This document shows positions 54,433 through 64,000 of a DNA stretch of 64,000 nt, piece after piece. Position numbers and translations under genes: made by a program. The notes under the pieces were generated by a model. It saw only the letters and a list, made by a program, of their open reading frames with translations, searched no databases and was not told the DNA's origin. Location of the stretch: the NCBI RefSeq assembly GCF_000015285.1, contig NC_008709.1:2356001-2420000 (forward strand), in the 5' to 3' direction. The first letter of the stretch is position 1; each line of letters opens with the position of its first letter. This stretch comes from Psychromonas ingrahamii 37 (GTDB lineage: Bacteria; Pseudomonadota; Gammaproteobacteria; Enterobacterales; Psychromonadaceae).

Positions 54433-56121
54433 TTGCCTATTCATAATTCAAATACACCCCCTGAAGCGCAGCCGGACAACGGTTATGCTAATCCATTAAA
54501 GCCTCTTGCTGCGGAACAATGTTCACCCGATTTCAGCGTCCGATTATCAAATAAAAATAACAATAAAGATAATTGGTTGTCTATGTATCCGGTTGTGTCT
54601 CAAATCATTGCTCATTTTGAAAAATTACCACAGCCTTTACTGGTATTTAACTCAATCTATTGGCAAGCGGCTACCAGTGTTATCTTTGAATGTAGTCCTC
54701 CCAATTATCCACTTCTGGCGCTCCTTAATTACAATCAGGAAACGTTATTCGGACGGCTCACTCAGAATACAGAAAAAACGATTGATTTTGAGCAGGGTGA
54801 AATTTTCAATTACAATCACGGCTGTTTAGTTTTAGATATCAGTCCTCTTTTAATTAATCCACCCTTATGGTTTTTAATAAAATCATTTTTAATCACACGC
54901 ACCCTGCCGGCAAGATCAGCAGTAAACGGTGAAAAATTTAAGGAAAAACCCCCGGAACAACCTTTGGATAGGATAGACACTAAAATAATACTGGTGGCCA
55001 ATCGTTACCAACTTGATGAATTATCTCAAATTGATCCAGAATATAATCAAGTCGGTTCATTGTTTACAGAATTGTCGGCGCAAATAGATGCAACGGATGA
55101 AAATATCAACTGTCTGCAAAATTTCTGTCTGCAGCTGATAGCAAAAAATAACTTAATCCCGTTATCTGCAGATGCAATGTCTTTATTGTTCCATCACCTT
55201 GCAAGTTTGTGCGAACACCAAAAAAGACTGCTTTTTTCGCCTGAAGCCATTGAAAAAATGCTTCGCTATGCGCAGTTGTTCAGCCCTAATGCCGATCTGC
55301 TTGAGGCCGCTGAGTTACAAAAAGTCATTGACTTACAATCTCAGGCTCAATCATTAGCACAAAATTTTAGTGACCAGGCTCTGCTTGAAAAGCAGTTGAA
55401 AATACAGTTAAAAGGCAAAGAAACGGGGCAAATAAATGGTTTGTCTGTTGTTGAGTTAATGGGTTACCCAACTGAATTTGGTGAAATATTTAGAATATCC
55501 GCAAGTGATATGATAGGTGATGGTGAGATTATTGATGTTGAAAGAAAAGTTGAAATGGCGGGTAATATACATGCTAAAAGTACTTTAATAGTACAAGGTT
55601 ATTTAAATCATCTTTTCACTCATGTCCATAATTTCCCACTTTCTTGCAATGTTGTTTTTGAACAATCCTATCAAGAAAGTGATGGCGACAGTGCTGCATT
55701 GGCCATTTTATTAGCAGTAACATCATGTTACGCACAGACCCCCGCACACCAAAATTTATTTGTGACCGGGGCATTAGATCAACATGGGAACGTCTTAGCG
55801 ATAGGCGGGATTAATCAAAAAATACAATCGGTTACACGTTTATTTTCGATCGGCTTATTAAATGATCCGATTACCATCTTAATACCCGCAGCTAATTACA
55901 TTAACTTAACCTTAGATGCACAAAGTATGCAATTAGTGAGGGACAATAAAATCAATATATTTGGGATTAATCACTGCCGGGAAGCCTTCCCCTTTGCATT
56001 AAACGCCTCATTTATTGAGATTGTTTCATTGATAAACAAACGTGTTGAATTATTACAAAAAGAAGTACATGAAGAGTCTGAGCATAGTTTATTAAGCCGT
56101 GTTTTTTCAAAATTTCGTTAA
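54433..56121 (+). CDS. Lon-like protease LonH (YcbZ family)
   Basis: 562 residues. The C-terminal domain is a Lon protease domain with catalytic Ser in YQESDGDSAALA and Lys in IGGINQKIQSV, and LFVTGALDQHGNVLAIGG between. The N-terminal part lacks a Walker A motif, so no ATPase is evident, as in the YcbZ/LonH group. The start TTG at 54433 has no strong ribosome site. It precedes fabA as in E. coli. Confidence 0.85.
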   Translation: MPIHNSNTPPEAQPDNGYANPLKPLAAEQCSPDFSVRLSNKNNNKDNWLSMYPVVSQIIAHFEKLPQPLLVFNSIYWQAATSVIFECSPPNYPLLALLNYNQETLFGRLTQNTEKTIDFEQGEIFNYNHGCLVLDISPLLINPPLWFLIKSFLITRTLPARSAVNGEKFKEKPPEQPLDRIDTKIILVANRYQLDELSQIDPEYNQVGSLFTELSAQIDATDENINCLQNFCLQLIAKNNLIPLSADAMSLLFHHLASLCEHQKRLLFSPEAIEKMLRYAQLFSPNADLLEAAELQKVIDLQSQAQSLAQNFSDQALLEKQLKIQLKGKETGQINGLSVVELMGYPTEFGEIFRISASDMIGDGEIIDVERKVEMAGNIHAKSTLIVQGYLNHLFTHVHNFPLSCNVVFEQSYQESDGDSAALAILLAVTSCYAQTPAHQNLFVTGALDQHGNVLAIGGINQKIQSVTRLFSIGLLNDPITILIPAANYINLTLDAQSMQLVRDNKINIFGINHCREAFPFALNASFIEIVSLINKRVELLQKEVHEESEHSLLSRVFSKFR

Positions 56122-56278
56122 TTAATTTTGCGTATGCTTTATGATTGATAACAACTATTTATGAATAAAGTTGATTGTTATTTATCTGTCATATAAAGTG
56201 TGCTCAAAATTTTCCAGGGTATTTCTATTTTTATGGTGAAATACCTCACCACTTGCAATGATGACAGATAAGTGAATT

Positions 56279-56818
56279 ATGACTAAAATCCTATCCCAAA
56301 AAGAGTTGGGTAAAAACTCTTATACAAAAGAAGAATTAATCAAATGTGGTCAAGGTGAGTTATTTGGAAAAGGAAATTGCCAACTGCCTGTAGATAAAAT
56401 GCTGATGCTAGATCGGATCATCTCCATTACCGAGAACGGCGGCGAATTCGGTAAAGGTGAATTGATTGCAGAATTAGATATAGATGAAGCATTATGGTTT
56501 TTTGAATGCCATTTCCCGGGTGACCCTGTTATGCCCGGTTGTTTAGGCCTTGATGCCATGTGGCAATTAGTCGGCTTCTTCCTTGGTTGGAGTGGCGGCC
56601 CCGGAAAAGGTCGTGCACTCGGTGTAGGTAATGTAAAATTTACTGGGCAAATTTTGCCCACCTCCAAAAAAGTGACCTACCGTATCACCCTCAAACGTTT
56701 AATTATGCGTAAACTTGTTATGGGTATTGCTGATGGTGTTGTTGAAGTGGATGGGAAAGTTATTTATACGGCAGAAGATCTGAAAGTGGGTCTATTTGTT
56801 GATACAACCAGTTTCTAA
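56279..56818 (+). CDS. fabA: 3-hydroxydecanoyl-ACP dehydratase/isomerase
   Basis: 179 residues. Active-site His78 in [13 protein letters not shown] and Asp92 in LGLDAMWQ. It dehydrates and isomerises the C10 intermediate and thus starts unsaturated fatty acid synthesis, important for membrane fluidity in the cold. About seven residues longer at the N-terminus than E. coli FabA. Confidence 0.97.
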   Translation: MTKILSQKELGKNSYTKEELIKCGQGELFGKGNCQLPVDKMLMLDRIISITENGGEFGKGELIAELDIDEALWFFECHFPGDPVMPGCLGLDAMWQLVGFFLGWSGGPGKGRALGVGNVKFTGQILPTSKKVTYRITLKRLIMRKLVMGIADGVVEVDGKVIYTAEDLKVGLFVDTTSF

Positions 56819-56913
56819 TTTCACTAAAACCTACTAAAATCTACTAAAGCACTGTATATGCCAATATCAGTGCTTTATTTTTATCTTCCCCTCCTAAAAT
56901 TTACAGGTTGAAA

Positions 56914-58767
56914 ATGAAATTAATCTATTCTTTTTTTAAGAGCATTGCAAAAACCATCAACATCATGCGCTTATTTATTATCAATGTTCTTTTTTTTGCC
57001 ATCCTAGCAGCCATTATTTTTGTTATTAACCTCGATCGGCCCGCTCTGTTAGTGGCTGAGAACTCAACCCTGCATTTAAATTTCACAGGTAATATAGTAG
57101 AGCAGGCAGCACCCGCTGATTTTGCAGGTGAAATATCCAAAAAAATGATTTCATCCAATGAAAATCAAAACAACGAATATCAAATTGATAAGATTTTAAA
57201 TACCATCCATCGCGCACAACAGGATCCCAAAATAAGTGCTATTTTATTAGAGCTTGACGGATTAGACGGTGCAGCTATTAATCATATTGCGGATATCGGT
57301 AAAGCATTAAATGACTTCAAATCAACGGGAAAATCCGTTACTGCCGTGGCCGATAATTACTCTCAGACACAGTATCTGTTAGCAAGTTACGCAGATAAAA
57401 TTTACCTTAATCCGCAGGGTATGGTTTTACTGCCGGGTTACTCTGTTTATCGTCTTTATTTTAAAGAGGCATTAGATAAATTACTTATTACACCACATAT
57501 ATTTAAGGTAGGTACTTACAAATCCTTTGTTGAACCTTTTACAACAAATAAAATGTCAGAAGCCAGCAAATTAGCCAATAAAAATTGGTTAGATCAACTG
57601 TGGAAAAACTATATTGATACCATTCTTTTCCAGCGTAAAGATAACAGCAAGATATCGGTACAATCAATATCTCCGACTTTAAAGCAATTAAAATCTTCCC
57701 TTATCAAGGCTTCTGGCAATAGCGCAGTTTATGCATTACAAGTCGGGTTAGTCGATGATCTTAAAAATCGTAATGACGTGATCGACAAGTTAAAAAATCA
57801 GACGCAAACATCCGGTCATAAACTTAATTTAGTCAGTTATGCGGATTATTTACCGACACTGGCAGATATTTATGCCGTCAGCGGCGCAAAAGATCAAATT
57901 GCTGTTGTTCATGCAAGTGGTGAAATTTTATCTGGAACACAACCTTCCAACGTGATTGGGGGTGACAGTTTTAGTCAATTATTAGAAACCGCACTCAATG
58001 ATAATCAAATTAAAGCTGTTGTTATTCGTATTGATAGCCCCGGGGGCAGTGCCTTTGCATCGGAAAAAATTCGTCAGCACATTTTAGCCTTAAAAAAAGC
58101 AGATAAAAAAGTCGTTGTCTCAATGGCGAGTGTGGCAGCATCTGGCGGTTACTGGATTGCATCAGCTGCCGATTATATTATCGCCACCCCGACTACGTTA
58201 ACAGGCTCAATAGGCATATTTGGCATGTATGCCAGCGCCGATAAGGCATTAAATAATTTTGGAATATTCAATGATGGTATTGGAACGACTGAACTTTCTA
58301 GTTTTAGCCCTACACGTGCTCTCAACCCTGAACTTGCTGAAATTATTCAATTAGGGATAGAAAACGGATATCAACAATTTTTAGAGGTTGTTGCACAGGG
58401 TCGCAACATGACGGTAGCAGAGGTAGATAAAATAGCACAGGGTCGCGTATGGACCGGTGTAGATGCAAAATCACTTGGTTTGATAGACGAATTAGGAAAT
58501 TTACAGGATGCTATCAATACAGCCAGCAGGTTGGCGAGTCTACAGGATTACGGTGTTAAGATTATTCAACCTGTACTGTCAACCAAACAACATCTGATTA
58601 ATGAATTATTGCTTGGTGCAGTTGAAATTATACCCCAGAGTCTGCATATCAATGCGGCTTTATACCAGACACTGAATGCAATAGAATCTCAAACGGCAAT
58701 ATTAACGCGGTTTAATGATCCACAGGGACGTTACGCTTACTGCCCTATGTGTGTTGCAGCTAAATAA
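56914..58767 (+). CDS. sppA: signal peptide peptidase SppA, 67K type
   Basis: 617 residues from ATG 56914 (AGG seven bases upstream; a TTG two codons earlier is possible). N-terminal membrane anchor, then two S49 domains. The catalytic Lys is in FKVGTYKSFVEPF (Lys203) and Ser in ASVAASGGYWIASAA (Ser410). It cleaves remnant signal peptides on the periplasmic side of the inner membrane. Two S49 peptidases (with SohB) lie in this window. Confidence 0.94.
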   Translation: MKLIYSFFKSIAKTINIMRLFIINVLFFAILAAIIFVINLDRPALLVAENSTLHLNFTGNIVEQAAPADFAGEISKKMISSNENQNNEYQIDKILNTIHRAQQDPKISAILLELDGLDGAAINHIADIGKALNDFKSTGKSVTAVADNYSQTQYLLASYADKIYLNPQGMVLLPGYSVYRLYFKEALDKLLITPHIFKVGTYKSFVEPFTTNKMSEASKLANKNWLDQLWKNYIDTILFQRKDNSKISVQSISPTLKQLKSSLIKASGNSAVYALQVGLVDDLKNRNDVIDKLKNQTQTSGHKLNLVSYADYLPTLADIYAVSGAKDQIAVVHASGEILSGTQPSNVIGGDSFSQLLETALNDNQIKAVVIRIDSPGGSAFASEKIRQHILALKKADKKVVVSMASVAASGGYWIASAADYIIATPTTLTGSIGIFGMYASADKALNNFGIFNDGIGTTELSSFSPTRALNPELAEIIQLGIENGYQQFLEVVAQGRNMTVAEVDKIAQGRVWTGVDAKSLGLIDELGNLQDAINTASRLASLQDYGVKIIQPVLSTKQHLINELLLGAVEIIPQSLHINAALYQTLNAIESQTAILTRFNDPQGRYAYCPMCVAAK

Positions 58768-58918
58768 ATTAGCCCCATCATTAATAGACATAGCATTAAT
58801 AGATATAACATTAAGAGGCGTCTGAATTTTTCGGGCTTCTCTTCGTTTTTAATCAATACTGCTGATTAACACCGTTCCGGTCATGTTTAACGCAGTAAGG
58901 CAATATGAGCCCTGTTAA

Positions 58919-59380
58919 GTGAAAATTAGACTTTACCCTCTGAACTGTTACAGCCATTCTGGCAATTTAAAACCGCCAGTATTTTTCTATCTGGTATTAC
59001 TCTTTTTGGCGCGAACTTGGGCAGTCTTTATTATTTCCGTTATTTTACGCGATGCTGATAATCCGTTGTTGCGCTTGTTTTATCCAAACAAAATTCATTT
59101 TTATTTAGGGTTAGGATCGGGTTGCATCGGCCTGTTATTATTTTTTTTGTGCGGCAGGGATCATGACAAACATCGATGGTTATCAATATTATGGCAGAGC
59201 AGTTATCCACTATTATTAGCCGCAATAGTGAGTGACTTAGCACTGCAGTTATATTATTTGTCAGATAAACATTTTCAATATTCTTTTGTCGCCTCTGTAC
59301 AACTTGTTTTTGCAATTTGGATACTTTTATACTGTCTGCGCAGTAAACACCTTAAAGACTGTTTTAAGCGCAACAGTTAA
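58919..59380 (+). CDS. DUF2919 family (YfeZ-like) membrane protein
   Basis: 153 residues with four membrane segments; LNCYSHSGNLKPPVFFYLVLLFLARTW is the conserved N-terminus of DUF2919. Function unknown. Starts with GTG at 58919. Convergent with ndh, sharing the terminator at 59385-59416. Confidence 0.85.
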   Translation: MKIRLYPLNCYSHSGNLKPPVFFYLVLLFLARTWAVFIISVILRDADNPLLRLFYPNKIHFYLGLGSGCIGLLLFFLCGRDHDKHRWLSILWQSSYPLLLAAIVSDLALQLYYLSDKHFQYSFVASVQLVFAIWILLYCLRSKHLKDCFKRNS

Positions 59381-59384
59381 CCCC

Positions 59385-59416
59385 AAACGACTTGAATAGG
59401 CTGATCCAAGTCGTTT
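59385..59416. terminator. bidirectional terminator DUF2919 gene / ndh
   Basis: Perfect 10-bp stem AAACGACTTG / CAAGTCGTTT (59385-59394, 59407-59416), 12-base loop, between two convergent genes. Confidence 0.75.
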
Positions 59417-59453
59417 AAACGGGAAATGTAATCCTCCGTTTTGTATTATATTT

Positions 59454-60740
59454 TTAGTGTAATTTTAAACGAGGACGTAATATTTTATTAATGCTTTCGA
59501 CTAAGGTAATTAATCCCGTACGAACATATCCGTGAAGCGCAACTTGGTGCATACGATACAGTGAAATATACACTAAACGAGCCACAGTCCCTTCAACCTT
59601 CATCGAACCTTTGGTTAAATTACCCATTAAACTGCCCACAGCACTGTAATTACTTAATGAAACTAATGAGCCATAATCCGTATATTTATAGGGAGATAAT
59701 GCTTTATTATCAAGTGTCGCTCTGATATTTTTAGCCACTAAAGATGCCATCTGATGGGCTGATTGAGCACGAGGAGGTACAAAACCGCCATTAGGCAAAG
59801 CGCAGCTGGCACAGTCGCCTATTGCATAAATACTATCATCTAAAGTAGTCTGCAATGTTGGTTTAACAATCAGTTGGTTTACCCTGTTTGTTTCTAAACC
59901 TGCTATCTCCTTCATAAAATCAGGCGCTTTGATACCTGCGGCCCAAACAATTAAATCAGCTTCTATTAATTCACCTTCTTTAGTCATCAACCCTGCTGCA
60001 GTCGCCTCGGTAACTAAGGTATTGGTACGAACAGAAACCCCCAGTTTTAAAAGCTCCTGATGTGCTGAACTGGATATTCTCTCGGGCAGTGCAGGTAAAA
60101 TTTTATCACCCGCTTCAACAAGACTAACGTTGAGATCCGTGGTTTTAATATCTTCAAAACCATATCTGGTCACTTGTTCTAACGCATTATAAAGCTCAGC
60201 CGACAATTCAACGCCCGTTGCCCCAGCCCCCACAATAGCGACACTTACTTTCTTAGTTTGGTGGACGCCAAGTTGTAAATATTTATTCAACATACGGTGA
60301 TGGAATTTTTTTGCCTGTTGCGGGCTATCCAGAAAGATGCAATGCTCACGCACACCTTTAGTATTAAAATCATTACTCACACTGCCAAGGGCGATCACTA
60401 AAATGTCATAACTAACGGTACATTCAGGTAAAATCTTTATACCGTCATTATCTAATAATTCAGCTATCTGTATTTTTTTATTTTCTCTTTCAATATTCGA
60501 CAATGCCCCAAGTTGAAAACTAAAATGATGATTTTTTGCATGCGCACGATAACTTAAGGCATCAATTCCATCATCAAGGGATCCGGCTGCAACTTCATGT
60601 AATAAAGGTTTCCACAAATGTGTGCTGTTTTTATCAACAAGCGTAATATGCGCCTTTTTCTTTCGTCCAAGCTTATCACCCAGTTCCGTCGCTAATTCAA
60701 GGCCTCCGGCCCCTCCTCCAACGATCACGATTTTGTCCAT
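59454..60740 (-). CDS. ndh: type II NADH:quinone dehydrogenase
   Basis: 428 residues. FAD site [20 protein letters not shown] site [21 protein letters not shown], and a second FAD segment AIGDCASC. It passes electrons from NADH to quinone without pumping protons. C-terminal amphipathic region anchors it to the inner membrane. It neighbours ycfP and nagZ as in E. coli. Confidence 0.95.
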   Translation of the reverse strand: MDKIVIVGGGAGGLELATELGDKLGRKKKAHITLVDKNSTHLWKPLLHEVAAGSLDDGIDALSYRAHAKNHHFSFQLGALSNIERENKKIQIAELLDNDGIKILPECTVSYDILVIALGSVSNDFNTKGVREHCIFLDSPQQAKKFHHRMLNKYLQLGVHQTKKVSVAIVGAGATGVELSAELYNALEQVTRYGFEDIKTTDLNVSLVEAGDKILPALPERISSSAHQELLKLGVSVRTNTLVTEATAAGLMTKEGELIEADLIVWAAGIKAPDFMKEIAGLETNRVNQLIVKPTLQTTLDDSIYAIGDCASCALPNGGFVPPRAQSAHQMASLVAKNIRATLDNKALSPYKYTDYGSLVSLSNYSAVGSLMGNLTKGSMKVEGTVARLVYISLYRMHQVALHGYVRTGLITLVESINKILRPRLKLH

Positions 60741-61002
60741 AATTCACTCCAAGTTTTTGTAAATAATTATTAAATTTTATTACATTAAAACACTACTCAA
60801 TAGCCATGATCTTCATGAAAAGGGGTTTTAAATTAGCCCCGTCAGCCAGAACAAAAAGACTGATAATGGTTATCAATAGGAGTGTATTAATGTAATAAAA
60901 TGAAGATGCTAGATTTTAGTGATCCAGAGCAAATCTTGAAGGTAATTATCACTAGATTAACAATAAAGTAAATAGAAAGGATACTAAAAAACATGAAAAG
61001 AA

Positions 61003-61030
61003 AAAATGGCAATTAACATTACCATTTTGT
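61003..61030 (-). terminator. terminator of ycfP
   Basis: Arms AAAATGG (61003-61009) and CCATTTT (61022-61028); on the minus strand the stem is followed by a U-rich tract. It directly follows the ycfP stop. Confidence 0.75.
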
Positions 61031-61036
61031 AAGACT

Positions 61037-61576
61037 TTATTGCTCTTTAAATTTCTTAATCGTTTGCAAATGATGCGATATATCTTGGAATTTATGGCTT
61101 TGCTTTTCATCAAATATAATTGGATAATATTTGGTAAGCTCATAATCACTTTCTTTTGAATCAATAACTTCATCTGCTCGGGAGAGAATACATAAACAAT
61201 TATTTTTGTTTTTAACACGAAAGTCACTGACACATTTAGTATCAATATCTAAATATTCTTCAGGCCACTCTATTTTGCCAACCATGTTATCTTCGGGATG
61301 CAGATTTGGATTGAAAATAACTTGTTTAATGCCACACAGAAAACCAATTCGTTCACACCAAAACCCGCCAAGTCCAACACCACAAATTAAAGGTGATTTA
61401 TCCTCACTGCTTTGAATATGTTTGTGCACTTCTTTTAAAATATGGCTCATATCATGTTTAGGATAGATAGTGCTGTAATGAACAAAACGTACATCATCAT
61501 CAATAAACTTTAATTGCATCACTTTTTCATGGTTTCCCGGGCTCGTTGCATCAAAACCGTGTATGTAAATAATCAT
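61037..61576 (-). CDS. ycfP: YcfP family alpha/beta-hydrolase-like protein (UPF0227)
   Basis: 179 residues. [18 protein letters not shown] and [15 protein letters not shown] are the family segments; the nucleophile elbow has Gly-Val-Gly-Leu-Gly instead of G-x-S-x-G, so no serine nucleophile is seen. The nagZ-ycfP-ndh order is as in E. coli. Function unknown. Confidence 0.92.
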   Translation of the reverse strand: MIIYIHGFDATSPGNHEKVMQLKFIDDDVRFVHYSTIYPKHDMSHILKEVHKHIQSSEDKSPLICGVGLGGFWCERIGFLCGIKQVIFNPNLHPEDNMVGKIEWPEEYLDIDTKCVSDFRVKNKNNCLCILSRADEVIDSKESDYELTKYYPIIFDEKQSHKFQDISHHLQTIKKFKEQ

Positions 61577-61659
61577 GTTATTACCCCCAGATTTCTTATT
61601 TTAATTATTCAATAAGTTTATTGAAATTAACCTAGAGTGCAAGCATTGCACTTCACTAA

Positions 61660-62673
61660 TTAGAACTGCTCGCTGAGCTGCATTAGCATTTGCTTGTTTT
61701 TTATCCAAATCGGATTTTTATTGAGGGGTAATATAAATTTATTTTTAGTACTGCGTAGTTGATTAACAGCATGGTATTGAGCAGTCGGTTTTACCTTAAG
61801 ATTATCAAGAATAGAAACCGCGCCACTTCTATCATTACACGCTAATATTAAATCACATCCCGCTTGTATTGCACTTTCTGCACGACTTAAATGGTTACCT
61901 ACAAAACTGGCTCCGTGCATCGATAAATCATCACTAATAACGACCCCTTTGAACCCTAATCGTGTTCTCAAAACATCATCCAGCCAATAGGATGAAAAAC
62001 CCGCAGGTTGCAGGTCACATTGAGAATAAACAACATGTGATGGCATTACTGCATCCAATGCCCCTTTTTTAATCAGGTTTTCAAAAGGCTTAATATCTTT
62101 AGTAAATATTTCAAGTTCACTGCGCGAGTCAACTGGTAAAGCCGTATGAGAATCAGCTTCAACACTGCCATGGCCGGGGAAATGTTTACCCGTTGAGACC
62201 ATACCCGCAGATTTCATTCCATTAATATACGCCTCAGCAAGCGTTACTGTTTCTGTTATAGAGGATGAGAATGCTCTGTTTTGGATAACATTCGAAATAC
62301 CATTTAAATCTAAAACAGGCGCAAAACTGAAGTCAATATCACAGGCGATTAATTCACTGGCCATTACCCATGCGCTGCTAAAGGCTAACTCACAAGCCGT
62401 TTTCATGTCATTTTTTTCAATTAATGAACCCGCTGAAGGTAACCGGGTAAAATCATCTCTAAATCGCTGCACCCGCCCTCCCTCATGGTCAACGGCAATC
62501 AGAAGTTCATTACCAGCGTACCGGCGAATATCTTTTACTAAGGCTTTTAGTTGTTCGATATCATAATAATTACGCGTAAACAGTATGATACCGGCGACTA
62601 ACGGGTGCGCCAAAATTTCTTTCTCTTCCGAATCTAATTCATAACCTTCAACATCAAGGATAACTGGTCTCAT
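61660..62673 (-). CDS. nagZ: beta-N-acetylglucosaminidase NagZ
   Basis: 337 residues, GH3 family. KHFPGHGSVEADSHTALP holds the conserved His/Asp catalytic pair region, VISDDLSMHGA contains the nucleophile Asp. It removes GlcNAc from muropeptides in cell-wall recycling. Cytoplasmic. Confidence 0.96.
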   Translation of the reverse strand: MRPVILDVEGYELDSEEKEILAHPLVAGIILFTRNYYDIEQLKALVKDIRRYAGNELLIAVDHEGGRVQRFRDDFTRLPSAGSLIEKNDMKTACELAFSSAWVMASELIACDIDFSFAPVLDLNGISNVIQNRAFSSSITETVTLAEAYINGMKSAGMVSTGKHFPGHGSVEADSHTALPVDSRSELEIFTKDIKPFENLIKKGALDAVMPSHVVYSQCDLQPAGFSSYWLDDVLRTRLGFKGVVISDDLSMHGASFVGNHLSRAESAIQAGCDLILACNDRSGAVSILDNLKVKPTAQYHAVNQLRSTKNKFILPLNKNPIWIKNKQMLMQLSEQF

Positions 62674-63078
62674 AAAGGGGTCTCTTAAATTTTATGCGCA
62701 ACGAGCAGATTAAAACCGCGCATTGCAGCTTATTTGATGCAGCTATAATGGGAAAGAAGTAGCAATAGCGGCGTAATAGTCAAAGGATTTAGACTTTATT
62801 AAAGTAGAGCGAGTCATTTATCAATTTCCCGACGCTATTCCACATAACGGTTTTCTCTTTAAGCCATTAATATTTTATTGGCAATTATCTTATCATCTAT
62901 CTTCCAATAAAAACGGACCAACTCTGAGCGGGCAGTGATTCAGATTTATATTGCTCACATTTTGTAGCGCAAGATTTACTTATCTATTTGTGTAATCACT
63001 CACGTCCACCTCTGAAGTAACAAAAAATGCGTCAGGTTTACTCATCTGGTTTGGTTTTTCATGCGATAAGCGTTTCGT
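62674..63078. other. intergenic upstream of nagZ
   Basis: No gene. An inverted repeat TTTTATTGG / CCAATAAAA (62873-62881, 62904-62912) lies in the middle and may end the fimV-like transcript. Confidence 0.5.
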
Positions 63079-64000
63079 TCAGCGACGAAGTACCAATGAA
63101 AAAATTAGGGCTATTAGTAATAATACGCCACCGGTAATAAGCAGCAAATTGCTTAAGACTATTTTTATCCATGACCCTTTTTGATCGTTTACACCCGTTC
63201 TATTAATCACAGACTGTTGAGCTGAATTGGGCTCAGGTTTAGACTGATTAAGCAGTTTTAAAAGAGTGAGTTGAGCTGCGCTTTCATCCTCAATTTTAGG
63301 TTTTAGAATATCTATTTTATCAATTAACTGTTGCAGTCTTGTTTTAAATTCCTCATTGGTTTTTGTCGCATCAGCTAATTGCTCATTAACAATTGTCAAT
63401 TCATCTTCTAGCGCTTTTATTTTTTCAAATAATTGATCTTTAGGTTGTTCTAAAAGTGTATTTTTAATATTATCTGTTTTTAAATTATTTTGCTGATCAT
63501 TTCCATACTCGCTTGCTGGACTGACCGATGAGTTTGGATCAGGCAAATGTTTTTTATCGATTAACGAAGCCGTTAATGATTGATCACCCGTATCGACAAT
63601 TGTTACTGTTGCCTGTTTAGAAAGAGAGGGTGACTTTATGATAATAACCTTTTTGCTTTTGGCAATAGCGACTGATTTCGTTGCTGTTTTACTCTTACCT
63701 GAAAAGTTGTTAATTAAGTTAATTGCGTCTTGATGACTTTGTTTTTTTATAAAGGTGTAAGTTGGCACATTAATCATCGCGTCTTCAATAAAATTATTTA
63801 TATCTGCGGCAACAAAAGCATCGGGATTTAATTTGTAAATGGCCAGGAGTGTCTGTTGAATACTGACGGAACTATTTGGCCGTAATTTTGTTGAGACTGA
63901 CCAGAGAGACTCATTATAACGAATTGGGCCATATTTTTTATAAGACGGCATTTCTTGCGCTGTACTAATGGTTGAATCAAGTGCAAAACTGATAGCAGGA
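63079..64000 (-). CDS. FimV/HubP-like protein, short form (5' partial)
   Basis: The frame runs off the right edge; upstream residues SAISFALDSTIS look like the end of a signal peptide. The FimV N-terminal motif follows: YGPIRYNESLWSVSTKLRPN, SVSIQQTLLAIYKLNPDAF, with a peptidoglycan-binding LysM-like region. Then come a charged coiled coil (about EKIKALEDELTIVNEQLADA) and a single membrane helix near the end (LLLITGGVLLLIALIFSLVLRR). The TPR-like cytosolic C-terminal domain of full FimV/HubP is absent: the protein ends just after the membrane helix. Confidence 0.85.
   Translation of the reverse strand, partial: PAISFALDSTISTAQEMPSYKKYGPIRYNESLWSVSTKLRPNSSVSIQQTLLAIYKLNPDAFVAADINNFIEDAMINVPTYTFIKKQSHQDAINLINNFSGKSKTATKSVAIAKSKKVIIIKSPSLSKQATVTIVDTGDQSLTASLIDKKHLPDPNSSVSPASEYGNDQQNNLKTDNIKNTLLEQPKDQLFEKIKALEDELTIVNEQLADATKTNEEFKTRLQQLIDKIDILKPKIEDESAAQLTLLKLLNQSKPEPNSAQQSVINRTGVNDQKGSWIKIVLSNLLLITGGVLLLIALIFSLVLRR

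Overview
The window is AT-rich chromosomal DNA from a marine gammaproteobacterium. The housekeeping half keeps enterobacterial/vibrio gene neighbourhoods (purF-cvpA-dedD-folC-truA, topA-sohB-yciK, lpxM-ffs-pssA, lonH-fabA, nagZ-ycfP-ndh). This layout, several cold-adapted genes and a FimV-like gene suggest a Psychromonas-like organism; that name is an inference from recall, not a search result.

Region 1 (1-13.7 kb) is accessory DNA. Nearly all genes are small, lie on the minus strand and are of unrelated function: a helical lipoprotein pair, two GNAT acetyltransferases, a DUF2007/zinc-ribbon protein, a GDCCVxC protein, an orphan SLATT membrane protein, lipoproteins, a nitronate monooxygenase, a voltage-gated K+ channel and a Dabb protein. 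Several 3' spacers hold imperfect palindromes of shared nested design, which looks like an eroded integron cassette array. The region is also a gene graveyard: a yceI gene with an in-frame TAA, a SpoIIAA-like gene with an in-frame TGA plus an 8-bp duplication frameshift, a VOC-family tail, and a mer remnant (merR intact, merT with TAG, merP frameshifted and internally deleted, no merA) set among duplicated mobile-element debris.

Region 2 (13.7-23 kb) has a flavin reductase with a probable lost or non-AUG start, a DUF3429 membrane protein, a YjiH-type membrane protein, a YddG-type exporter, a CDF metal exporter, a cold-shock protein, a GlgE-like GH13 enzyme and a quinone-oxidoreductase-type dehydrogenase. 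Region 3 (23-27.7 kb) is a complete carbohydrate ABC uptake operon (GtsABC-like plus a MalK-type ATPase), preceded by four helically phased GTTACAAA repeats.

Region 4 (27.6-34.8 kb) holds four paralogous lipoprotein genes between the ABC operon and purF. Fragments of the ATPase-gene 3' end and of the purF 3' end inside the block show a tandem segmental duplication of a two-lipoprotein unit. One paralogue has in addition duplicated its own domain around a pentapeptide minisatellite.

Region 5 (34.8-64 kb) is conserved core genome: purine and folate synthesis, tRNA pseudouridylation, topoisomerase I, two S49 peptidases, lipid A and phospholipid enzymes, 4.5S RNA, aspartate aminotransferase, class I fumarase, PabB, CysB, a DksA-like protein, LonH, FabA, NDH-2, YcfP, NagZ and a FimV-like protein cut by the window end. 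Arrays of TTCGAGC-like repeats fill two convergent gene ends (after the CDF gene and after pabB).
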